DNA of 22,932 nucleotides from a bacterium (lineage in GTDB: Bacteria; JAHJDO01): assembly GCA_023129655.1 (NCBI GenBank), contig JAGMBN010000009.1, forward strand, positions 1 through 22,932, written 5' to 3'. Of this stretch, positions 1-6,810 are shown one piece after another (position 1 is the first letter of the stretch; every line of letters starts with the position of its first letter). The translations under genes were made by a program, and so were the position numbers. The notes under the pieces are model-generated. The model searched no databases, was not told where the DNA came from, and worked only from the letters and a program-made list of their open reading frames with translations.

Positions 1-1
1 A

Positions 2-1012
2 AGGTTTATAGCAAGACGAATTGTTATATGCGCTTCTGAGGATGTTGGCAATGCTGACCCTCAGGCTCTAATTTTAGCTAATGCGGCTTTGCAGGCATCT
101 GAATTTGTAGGTTTGCCGGAAGCAAGGATAATTCTTGCGCAGGCAGTAACTTATATTGCAACTGCTCCGAAAAGCAATGCCTCTTATCTTGGAATAGATA
201 AGGCATTAGAGGATGTAAAGAGCAATAGATTAAAACAAGTTCCCATGCATCTTAGAGTAGGACATGGCAAGGATTATAAGTATGCGCACAATTATAATGA
301 CCATTATGTAGAGCAGGAGTATGCGCCTGACCTTCCTGCATATTACAATCCTACAGAACAGGGATATGAAAGAAAAATAAAAGAGCGGCTTAATGCTTTA
401 ACATCAAAGCCTATGCTGCGCAAGAAAATGATAGAGAAACGTCAAAGCACGCCTTATGATGAAATAGCAGCTAAGAGCGAACAGATTAAGAAACGGCTTT
501 TTGAACTGGATGTTTTTAAAAGATCTAAAACAGTCATGGTCTATGTTGGAAAGGAAGATGAGGTTCAAACAAAGGATATGATATTAGAATCAATGAAAAT
601 GGGTAAAATAGTAAGTGTTCCTTATGTAGAAAATGGAAATCGTGAAATGCATGCCTCTCTTTTGAAGAATTTTGACAGGGATCTTGTAAAGGGAGAATAT
701 GGAATTTTATCTCCCAAAAAGAAAAGTTACAGACCCATAAACATAAGCAGTCTGGATGTAATTATTGTTCCTGGTGTTTGTTTTGATAAGAACGGAAGTA
801 GAATAGGACACGGCGGAGGATATTACGACCGGTTTCTGAGACTGGTCTCTGAGAAAACTACGCTAGTAGGACTTGCTTTTGGCTTTCAGATTGTCAATGA
901 TGTTCCACATGAGAAGAAAGATATTCCTGTACATATTGTTATAACAGAGATGGGCGAACATCCCCCTGATTTCGCCTACGGCAAAACCGTCCCCCTTCGA
1001 AGGGGGATGTAG
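2..1012 (+). CDS. RarA (MgsA) C-terminal part fused to 5-formyltetrahydrofolate cyclo-ligase, 5'-partial
   Basis: The frame is open from base 2, so the gene starts outside the window. Residues 1 to about 133 match the C-terminal half of RarA, the AAA+ ATPase acting at stalled replication forks: SEDVGNADP, LAQAVTYIATAPKSNASY and the terminal YNPTEQGYERKIKERL are typical. With no stop, residue 138 onward (MLRKKMIEKRQS) begins a complete 5-formyl-THF cyclo-ligase, which converts 5-formyl-THF to 5,10-methenyl-THF with ATP. Its RIGHGGGYYDRFL signature is present. The last 19 residues (GEHPPDFAYGKTVPLRRGM) and the TAG stop are encoded by a palindromic repeat, so they are probably an acquired tail. 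An internal start at the ATG of MLRKK could also give a free cyclo-ligase. Both domain calls are firm; functional coupling of the two is unknown. Confidence 0.9.
   Translation, partial: RFIARRIVICASEDVGNADPQALILANAALQASEFVGLPEARIILAQAVTYIATAPKSNASYLGIDKALEDVKSNRLKQVPMHLRVGHGKDYKYAHNYNDHYVEQEYAPDLPAYYNPTEQGYERKIKERLNALTSKPMLRKKMIEKRQSTPYDEIAAKSEQIKKRLFELDVFKRSKTVMVYVGKEDEVQTKDMILESMKMGKIVSVPYVENGNREMHASLLKNFDRDLVKGEYGILSPKKKSYRPINISSLDVIIVPGVCFDKNGSRIGHGGGYYDRFLRLVSEKTTLVGLAFGFQIVNDVPHEKKDIPVHIVITEMGEHPPDFAYGKTVPLRRGM
957..1010 (-). repeat. Family 1 palindromic repeat, copy 1 (shortened, inverted)
   Basis: This is a reverse-orientation copy of the elements at 9865-9927 and 20018-20082. It keeps the arm AACATCCCCCT, the hairpin around GCC-TAC-GGC and the CCCCCTTCGAAGGGGG core. 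It lacks about 10 bases between two direct GGGGGAT words, so the second closing arm is lost, consistent with slippage deletion. It lies inside the 3' end of the cyclo-ligase reading frame and provides its last codons. Its upstream flank (ATGGGCGAACA) is also shared with copy 2, so the mobile unit may extend a few bases past the palindrome. Confidence 0.85.
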
Positions 1013-1034
1013 GGGCAGATCCATGTATCTGCCC
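1013..1034 (+). repeat. Family 2 hairpin (TGTAGGGG type), copy 1
   Basis: An 8-bp perfect stem, GGGCAGAT with ATCTGCCC around the loop CCATGT, directly follows the cyclo-ligase stop codon and is preceded by TGTAGGGG. The same TGTAGGGG opening precedes the hairpins at 14005-14030 and 20099-20118 when these are read on the minus strand. It could act as a transcript-end hairpin, but no T-run follows, so it is listed as a repeat. Confidence 0.6.
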
Positions 1035-1084
1035 TGATGTGTTTTGACATTTGACATTGTTTTAAATTTAAGGAGGTTTATATT

Positions 1085-2017
1085 ATGGCGAAGGTAGTAT
1101 GTCTTGGCATTCTTGTTGCAGATGTTGTTGCGAAACCTGTTGATGATGTTCCTGAGAGGGGAAAACTAGGGATCGTTGAGAAGATTGAACTTCATACAGG
1201 TGGATGCGCAGGCAACACAGGTGCAGCTCTAAAAAAGCTTGGTGTTGATGTATCACTGATTGGAAAGGTTGGAAATGATGGTTTTGGAGATTATCTCATA
1301 AAAGAGATGTCTCAATGCGGATTAGATGTTAAAGGCATAAAAAGAGATAGAGAAGTAAATACCTCTTCCTCATTGGCATTAGTGGAGAAAGACGGAGAAA
1401 GAAGATTTATACACTGCTATGGCGCAGATGGAACATTTACAGAAAATGATGTTGATTGGAATATAATTAAAGGGTGTAAAATTCTTCATATTGCAGGAAG
1501 TTTGCTTATGCCGACATTTGACGGAATTCAGACAGCGCATGTTTTAAGTAAAGCGAGAAGTATGGGTATTACGACATCACTAGACACTGCATGGGACGCC
1601 AAGGGCAAGTGGCTTGAAACAATTGAGCCATCTCTGAAATATGTAGATATATTCCTGCCAAGTATTGAGGAAGCAAGAATGATAACAGGTTTGGATTCAG
1701 CAGAAGAGATAGCGGATTTTTTTCTTAAATATGGTATGAAGATTGTCGGCTTAAAAATGGGTAGCAAAGGCTGTTTTGTTAAGTCTTCTAAAAATGAAGT
1801 TGTAAAACTTCCGATTTTTAATATTAATGCAGTGGATGCTACTGGTGCTGGAGATGCTTTTGTTGGGGGTTTTTTAGTGGGTGTATTAAAAGGTTGGAAC
1901 TTACGCAAGACAGCTGAGTTTGCCTGTGCTGTTGGAGCATGCTGTGTAGAAGCTATGGGCGCTAAAGCAGGCATCAGAAGCCTTGATGACACGATTAAGT
2001 TTATAAAAAAAGCATAA
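1085..2017 (+). CDS. PfkB/ribokinase-family carbohydrate kinase
   Basis: A 310-aa protein of normal family length. The N-terminal sugar-binding signature HTGGCAGNTGAALKKLG lies near residues 37-53, and the C-terminal DATGAGD motif at 251-257 supplies the anion hole and the catalytic Asp257. It should phosphorylate a sugar or nucleoside with ATP; the substrate cannot be read from the sequence. The ATG at 1085 has an excellent ribosome site (AAGGAGG, 1070-1076). The gene heads a close plus-strand run with lipM-like, cobU-like and glycosyltransferase genes, with gaps of 15 and 1 nt and then a 4-nt overlap. This suggests co-transcription but no shared pathway. Confidence 0.9.
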   Translation: MAKVVCLGILVADVVAKPVDDVPERGKLGIVEKIELHTGGCAGNTGAALKKLGVDVSLIGKVGNDGFGDYLIKEMSQCGLDVKGIKRDREVNTSSSLALVEKDGERRFIHCYGADGTFTENDVDWNIIKGCKILHIAGSLLMPTFDGIQTAHVLSKARSMGITTSLDTAWDAKGKWLETIEPSLKYVDIFLPSIEEARMITGLDSAEEIADFFLKYGMKIVGLKMGSKGCFVKSSKNEVVKLPIFNINAVDATGAGDAFVGGFLVGVLKGWNLRKTAEFACAVGACCVEAMGAKAGIRSLDDTIKFIKKA

Positions 2018-2032
2018 ACAAGGCTGTTTTTA

Positions 2033-2797
2033 ATGGTATGCAGGATTATTGATTCAGGAAGTAACACTGGCTCAAGAAATATGGCAATAGATGAAGCTAT
2101 CTTTTCCTGTCATGCTGAAACAGGTTTTGAATATACATTGCGTCTGTATACATGGACTCCTCCTGCTGTCTCAATTGGATATTTTCAGGATTTAGAACAG
2201 GAGATTAATTTAGAGAGTTGTGAAAAATTAGGTATAGATTATGTGCGCAGACCTACAGGAGGAGGAGCAATACTACACGATATGGAACTAACCTATTCAT
2301 TTACCGCTAGTACTGGTGGAGTTATCCCCATAAATATCTGCGAATCATATAAAGTCATATGTGGAGCGATTATTATCGGTTTGAAATCATTAGGAATTAA
2401 AGCGGAAAATAGGCAAGGAGAAAGAAGATTAAAACAGAGAAAGTCTCCAGTATGTTTTGTTGAATCGTCAAATTACGATATTATAGTTCAAGGGAAGAAA
2501 ATAGTAGGCAGCGCGCAGAGAAGGGTAAAAGATAAGCTTATTCAACATGGTTCTATTCTAATTGATTTTGATACGGAGAAGATGCACAGTATTTTTAAAA
2601 CCAGTTTACCGTTTAAAAGGTTTCACAGGAATTTTGTAAATAATGTAACCTGCCTAAAACAGGAGTTAGGTTCTTCTATTAATTCAAATAAATTAAAATG
2701 CGCAATATGTCTTGGGTTTAAAGAATTATTTAAAACTGAGGTTAAAGAAGAGGGTTTGACAAATACAGAGATGACTCTTGTATTAGCTAAAATTTAA
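2033..2797 (+). CDS. Lipoate-protein ligase A / LipM-type octanoyltransferase family protein
   Basis: A 254-aa member of the biotin/lipoate ligase (BPL_LplA_LipB) superfamily. RRPTGGGAILHD at residues 72-83 is the lipoyl-pocket motif, and GKKIVGSAQRR (about 154-164) carries the conserved lysine. SPVCF (C141) sits where LipM octanoyltransferases have their acyl-accepting cysteine, so transfer of octanoyl from ACP to GcvH or E2 domains is more likely than ATP-dependent lipoate ligation. LplA remains possible. The start is ATG at 2033 with only a weak ribosome site (AAGGC), 15 nt after the kinase stop. No lipA or lipoyl-domain substrate gene is in view. Confidence 0.85.
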   Translation: MVCRIIDSGSNTGSRNMAIDEAIFSCHAETGFEYTLRLYTWTPPAVSIGYFQDLEQEINLESCEKLGIDYVRRPTGGGAILHDMELTYSFTASTGGVIPINICESYKVICGAIIIGLKSLGIKAENRQGERRLKQRKSPVCFVESSNYDIIVQGKKIVGSAQRRVKDKLIQHGSILIDFDTEKMHSIFKTSLPFKRFHRNFVNNVTCLKQELGSSINSNKLKCAICLGFKELFKTEVKEEGLTNTEMTLVLAKI

Positions 2798-2798
2798 T

Positions 2799-3323
2799 AT
2801 GGCTAAGATAATCTTCATTACAGGTGGCGCAAGGAGTGGTAAGAGTAGTTTTGCGGAGAAATTAGCGTCAATACTTGGAAAGGACGTTCTTTTTCTGGCT
2901 ACTGCAGAAGCCATGGATAAAGAAATGGCAGACAGAATCAACAAGCATAAATCAAAGAGAAGCAGCACATGGAAGACAGTTGAGGAGCCAATAAACATTA
3001 ACATTTTAAACAAATTTAAAGATTTTGAAGGCGCTGTTATTTTAGACTGCATCACATTGTGGCTGTCTAATATGATACATAAATTCGGCATTAAAAATGC
3101 AGAAAGCCGCATTCTTGGGGATATTCGAACACTACTAAAAACAGCAAGAACTTCAAAATTTACACTTATTGTTGTGAGTAATGAGCTAGGACTTGGCATA
3201 GTGCCTGAAAACAGATTGGCGCGTAAGTTTAGAGACGTTGCAGGAGAATGCAATCAGCTCATTGCAAGCATGTCAGATAAAGTGTATCTTATGATTTCAG
3301 GCATAGAACTTAAAATAAAATGA
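2799..3323 (+). CDS. cobU: Bifunctional adenosylcobinamide kinase / cobinamide-phosphate guanylyltransferase (CobU/CobP family)
   Basis: A 174-aa protein of full family length. The P-loop GGARSGKS is at residues 9-16. The RI-x-x-H segment ends in H50, the expected guanylylated histidine position. NELGLGIVPENRLARKFRD and the C-terminal SGIELKIK are diagnostic. The enzyme phosphorylates adenosylcobinamide and attaches GMP during nucleotide-loop assembly or salvage of cobalamin. It starts 1 nt after the lipM-like stop and overlaps the glycosyltransferase by 4 nt (ATGA). No other cobalamin gene is in the window, so it is an orphan of its pathway here. Confidence 0.92.
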   Translation: MAKIIFITGGARSGKSSFAEKLASILGKDVLFLATAEAMDKEMADRINKHKSKRSSTWKTVEEPININILNKFKDFEGAVILDCITLWLSNMIHKFGIKNAESRILGDIRTLLKTARTSKFTLIVVSNELGLGIVPENRLARKFRDVAGECNQLIASMSDKVYLMISGIELKIK

Positions 3324-4423
3324 ATATTCTTCATATAAATACAGAATGCGGCTGGAGAGGCGGAGAAGTGCAGATGATGTATCTTATGGATGGTTTGAGG
3401 ATAAAGAAGCATAACAATATTATATCCGCTCAGCCAAATAGTGTGCTGGTAAGAAGGGCTATTAGCAATAATTTCAGAGTATGCCCTGTAAAAATGCAAG
3501 GGGAACTGGATTTTAAGGCTGTTAGAAGTATCTGCAGAATAATAACAGATGAACGCATAGATATTGTTCATGCGCATACCTCTCATGCCCACACAATTGG
3601 AGCAGTTGCTGCAAAGATAAAGAAGATTCCTTTTGTTGTCACGCGCAGGGTTGATTTCAAGGTTGCGCGTAACGTTTTTTCAAACATAAAGTACAATTAT
3701 CTCACAAATAAAATAATTGCAATATCCAATGCTATTAAGAACATACTGATAAACGCAGGTGTTCCTCAGAACAAAATAGCTGTTGTTTACAGTGGAATTG
3801 ATATAGCAAAATTTAATAATATAAGTAATACTCAGTATTTATACAAAGAGTTTAATTTATCGAAATATTCACCAGTTATCGGCACAATTGCGCATCTGAC
3901 AGATCACAAGGGGCATAAATATCTGTTTGACGCTGTCCCAGACGTGTTAAAAAAATTCCCAAATACGGTTTTTCTCATTATTGGCAAAGGGGAACTGGAA
4001 CAAGCCTTGAAAAAACAGGTTAAGGAGCTGGATATTACAGGAAATGTAATCTTTACAGGGTTTCGAAAAGATATCGGCGAATTATTATCAATAATGGACC
4101 TTTTTGTTCTTCCTTCTCACCTTGAGGGGTTATGCACTTCTCTTATGGATGCAATGCTGATGAAGCTGCCTGTTATTGCAACAACAGCTGGCGGAATACC
4201 AGAGGTTGTTGTGCACAAAGAAACAGGTATTCTTGCCCTGCCTAAGAATCCAAAAGCGCTGGCACATGCTATCATACAGTTGCTATCCAATAAGGAAGAG
4301 GCAAAGAAAATGGGGGAGAGGGGACTGAAGCAGGTGAATAGCATGTTTAACGTGTCCAGAATGGTTGAGGGAACAGAGAAGGTATATATGAGTAGAGCAA
4401 AATTCGTTTTTGGAAGGCAATGA
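3320..4423 (+). CDS. GT4-family glycosyltransferase with a replaced C-terminal end
   Basis: A 367-aa GT-B fold glycosyltransferase. The N-terminal glycine-rich loop (GWRGGEVQMMYLMDGL) and the C-terminal nucleotide-sugar site EGLCTSLMDAM with IATTAGGIPEVV are clear. The second acid of the E-x7-E motif is Asp, a common variant. It probably transfers a sugar to a surface glycan or lipid; substrate and acceptor are unknown. The start overlaps the cobU stop as ATGA. The family-like C-terminal helix ends near MVEGTEKVY. The remaining residues, about SRAKFVFGRQ, are read out of frame from a regulator remnant (4389 on), so the original stop was probably lost in a rearrangement. Confidence 0.88.
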   Translation: MNILHINTECGWRGGEVQMMYLMDGLRIKKHNNIISAQPNSVLVRRAISNNFRVCPVKMQGELDFKAVRSICRIITDERIDIVHAHTSHAHTIGAVAAKIKKIPFVVTRRVDFKVARNVFSNIKYNYLTNKIIAISNAIKNILINAGVPQNKIAVVYSGIDIAKFNNISNTQYLYKEFNLSKYSPVIGTIAHLTDHKGHKYLFDAVPDVLKKFPNTVFLIIGKGELEQALKKQVKELDITGNVIFTGFRKDIGELLSIMDLFVLPSHLEGLCTSLMDAMLMKLPVIATTAGGIPEVVVHKETGILALPKNPKALAHAIIQLLSNKEEAKKMGERGLKQVNSMFNVSRMVEGTEKVYMSRAKFVFGRQ

Positions 4424-4952
4424 ATCAGGAGCAATAATCTTTCCTAACTGGGGAAGAATGAATGCAGAGATTATATATGAATTAAAAAGAGAAAAATATC
4501 CTTTTGTTCTAATAGACAGATACTATATAGATTTAGAAACAGACTATGTGATTACGGATAATAAGAGAGGTGGATACACAGCCGCTGAATATCTGATAAA
4601 ACTTGGGCATAAAAGGATAGGAACAATACACGGTATAGAATGCACTGCTGTAAAAGACAGGTTTGAAGGTTACAGGGAAGCGCTTCGTGATTATAAAATA
4701 CTTCTTGACCTTTCTCTGGTAAAAAAAGTTCCACAGAATAACGAGTTTTTAAAAGAAGAACCTTCAAACGGTGGATTAAAATTATTATTACATACCATTA
4801 GTAAAAATCAGGGCAAACGGACAAATGAATTGGCCAGGTTATTAAAGATATCAGAAAGAACAATTGAGAAGCAGCTAAAAAAATTAAAGCAACAAGAGAA
4901 AATTCTTTTTAGAGGGAGTAAAAAAACAGGTGGCTATTTTGTTAAATCATAA
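4410..4952 (+). pseudogene. Chimeric remnant: LacI/GntR-type sensor domain joined to AlbA/AAA_4-type winged-helix tail
   Basis: Two unrelated pieces share one frame. Residues 5 to about 121 resemble the middle of a LacI-type sugar-sensing domain (GAIIFPN, PFVLIDRYY, YVITDNKRGGYTAAEYLIKLGHKRIG, RFEGYREAL). They lack both the DNA-binding N-terminus and the C-terminal half. From the GG at 121-122 (about 4770-4775), LKLLLHTISKNQGKRTNELARLL and the terminal FRGSKKTGGYF match the winged-helix end found on AlbA_2/AAA_4 (Schlafen-like) putative regulators. The frame is open upstream to the TGA at 4389, inside the glycosyltransferase. There is no convincing start or ribosome site; the TTG at 4410 is only the first possible codon. 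Most likely a deletion-derived fossil, though a translated product cannot be excluded. Confidence 0.7.
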
Positions 4953-4986
4953 ACCAAAAAAAGAATTTGGCATATAACAAAGAATG

Positions 4987-5006
4987 GTTATATATTGTTA
5001 TATAAC
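4987..5006 (+). promoter_or_regulatory. AT-rich perfect inverted repeat, possible operator
   Basis: GTTATATA and TATATAAC form a perfect 8-bp inverted repeat around TTGT, just before a winged-helix-like remnant. TATAAC-like words recur around it (4973-4978 and the GTTATGG at about 5015). The position and symmetry would suit an autoregulatory operator of the decayed regulator. No -35 element could be paired with it confidently. Confidence 0.35.
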
Positions 5007-5012
5007 TAAAAT

Positions 5013-5260
5013 TTGTTATGGATTGATATAATCTGCATGAGGAAAAAAGAAGCTTCCATCTGTCGCAATAGTTTGTTAACCATATCAAGAAGCTTGAGAG
5101 AATTGTTGAATAAAAGACTGGTTACGCAAAAGAGGTCTGGTAGAAATAGTGTTTACTCACCGTCCCTGGATGCCAAAGTGGCTTACCAGACGTTATATTA
5201 GAAATAAAATCCTCCTTTAGCGAATGGAAAGAAATAATTTCCTACCTATGCGGAGGCTGA
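5013..5260 (+). pseudogene. Frameshifted winged-helix-like regulator fragment
   Basis: In the frame from 5013, with its first ATG at 5037, the segment ISRSLRELLNKRLVTQKRSGRNSVYS looks like a recognition helix and wing of a MarR/BlaI-style winged helix. That frame stops at 5201. In another frame, about 5167-5260, LPDVILEIKSSFSEWKEIIS followed by TGA at 5258 looks like the C-terminal helix of the same kind of protein. One indel near 5175 would join them. No family could be named, and the N-terminal half is missing or unrecognisable. Confidence 0.35.
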
Positions 5261-6645
5261 GAAACATAGGTAACACTCGTGGTATGATAGAAGACAGGTG
5301 GGAATGGAAGAAACATCCAGTGATTGTGATAGATTTTAATGGGATTACGATGGATACTCCGGAGAACCTTTATGCAAGTTTGGGTAACAGCTTAGATGAG
5401 ATAGGCAAACAATATGGTGTAAAATTAGAAAAACAATTGTTAAAGGAGAAATTCAAGGAACTAATTTTAATGCTCAGGAGAGAAACGGGAGAGGATGTAG
5501 TAATACTAATAGATGAATACGACAAGCCCATAATAGAGCATATAGGAAGAGGCAAGGAGAGGTTAAAGATAGCAAAAGCCAACAGGGACATATTAAAAGG
5601 TTTTTATGGAGTGATAAAAGAGGCGGATGTAGCGAATGTAATCAGGTTTGTGCTATTGACAGGGGTAACAAAATTCAGCAAAGTCAGCATTTTTTCAGAA
5701 CTTAACAATTTAGCAGATATAACAATGGATGGGCGGTACTGCACAATGCTTGGTGTAACAGGTGAGGAAGTGAAAAAATACTTTGATGATCATATAAATA
5801 GCGTAGCCGCTGCACAGGAAATCAGCCGTGAAAATGTGCTTGGAAAGCTGAAAAGTTACTACAATGGATACAGGTTTTCAGAGGAAAATAAAAAGGTTTA
5901 TAACCCTTTTTCAATATTGAGATGTTTTTCCGAAAGAAAATTCAAGAACTACTGGTTTGAGACAGGCACACCCACGTTCCTGGTGAATCTGATAAAAGAG
6001 AATAATTATTACATGCCTGACATAGAAAAGTTAGAATTAGTAGAAGATGATTTTTCCACTTATGATATAGAAAATCTCAAAATAGAGGCTCTTTTATTTC
6101 AAACAGGATACATAACCATAAAAGGGATAGATGAGCCGCTTTATATTCTTGGTTATCCCAATGATGAGGTAAAGATTTCCTTTACAGGTGTATTATTTGA
6201 GAGTTTTTCAGCGCTTAACTCAAGAGAAAGGACCAAGGGAATAAAAGCCGCCAGAGCATTAATGGATGGACGTATAGAAGAATTTATTGAAGGGATCAAG
6301 GGTATATATAGTGAAATTGCCTACAGTTTACATCCTAAGAACAAACAACAAAAAGAGAATTATTATCATACAATATTCTATTTAACATTAAGTATGAGCG
6401 GAATAGACGTAAGGAATGAGGTGTTGACCTCAACAGGCAGGATTGACCTTGCAATAGAGTTTGCGGACAGAATTTACATAATGGAGTTCAAGTGTAATCA
6501 ATCCTCAAAAGATGCCATAGAGCAGATAAAAGAAAAAAAGTATTACGAAAGATACCTTCACACAGGCAAAGAGATAAATCTCATCGGGATAAACTTTTCT
6601 ACCAAGAAAAGAAACATAGACAACTGGGAAGTAAAGAAGGTATAA
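5224..6645 (+). CDS. AAA-ATPase-like / PD-(D/E)XK nuclease family protein, N-terminally truncated
   Basis: The 473-aa frame matches the bacterial family that pairs an AAA-ATPase_like domain with a C-terminal PDDEXK_9 nuclease-like domain. Visible features are Walker B LIDEYDKP (residues 95-102), GVTKFSKVSIFSELNNL, YYNGYRFS and YNPFSIL. At the C-terminus GRIDLAIEFADRIYIMEFK gives D408 and E421-x-K423 of the nuclease core. Family members normally begin with about 80 more residues carrying the Walker A RPRRFGKS segment, which is absent in all frames upstream. Homology begins near residue 21 (MIEDRWEWKKHPV), and the first 19-20 codons overlap the end of the preceding winged-helix remnant in another frame. 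ATP binding is therefore doubtful and the gene is probably decaying. The biological role of the family is not established; defence or mobile-element links are inference. Confidence 0.8.
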   Translation: MERNNFLPMRRLRNIGNTRGMIEDRWEWKKHPVIVIDFNGITMDTPENLYASLGNSLDEIGKQYGVKLEKQLLKEKFKELILMLRRETGEDVVILIDEYDKPIIEHIGRGKERLKIAKANRDILKGFYGVIKEADVANVIRFVLLTGVTKFSKVSIFSELNNLADITMDGRYCTMLGVTGEEVKKYFDDHINSVAAAQEISRENVLGKLKSYYNGYRFSEENKKVYNPFSILRCFSERKFKNYWFETGTPTFLVNLIKENNYYMPDIEKLELVEDDFSTYDIENLKIEALLFQTGYITIKGIDEPLYILGYPNDEVKISFTGVLFESFSALNSRERTKGIKAARALMDGRIEEFIEGIKGIYSEIAYSLHPKNKQQKENYYHTIFYLTLSMSGIDVRNEVLTSTGRIDLAIEFADRIYIMEFKCNQSSKDAIEQIKEKKYYERYLHTGKEINLIGINFSTKKRNIDNWEVKKV

Positions 6646-6664
6646 GCATGGTTAATTCGTTAAA

Positions 6665-6809
6665 ATGAAAGAGAAAATGAATAAAGCGACAAGAAATTGG
6701 CTTGATATGGTTGATTGCGATTTAGCTTAAACAAGACACTGGAGACAATAGAGTGTATAAAGCAAGATCCTCAAAGTCAAGGTAAATTCCATAGCGCCTA
6801 CCAATACGC
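6665..6809 (+). pseudogene. HEPN-like gene remnant, frameshifted and cut off at proA
   Basis: The frame from ATG 6665 gives MKEKMNKATRNWLDMVDCDLA and then TAA (6728-6730), resembling the first helix of HEPN proteins (W-x3-A-x2-DL). In a second frame from about 6737, TLETIECIKQDPQ followed by FHSAYQ looks like the next part of the domain, where functional members have FH-x-QQ. Similarity stops exactly where the proA reading frame ends (6811, minus strand). The downstream RNase-type R-x4-H motif and any MNT partner are absent. The call rests on short matches. Confidence 0.45.
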
Positions 6810-6810
6810 A

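Noticed and set aside
1044..1072. Promoter before the PfkB kinase from tandem TTGACATTTGACA
   Set aside because: Neither TTGACA has an acceptable -10 at 16-18 bp; the best words there are TTTAAG and AGGTTT.
1528..2067. Minus-strand 179-codon open frame opposite the PfkB kinase
   Set aside because: It is the antisense shadow of a conserved kinase; its composition reflects the complementary codons.
2799..3323. Cobalamin biosynthesis cluster
   Set aside because: Only the cobU-like gene is present; neighbours belong to unrelated pathways.
5224..6645. Intact nuclease-based defence system
   Set aside because: The ATPase lacks its Walker A segment, and the surrounding partner genes are fragments.
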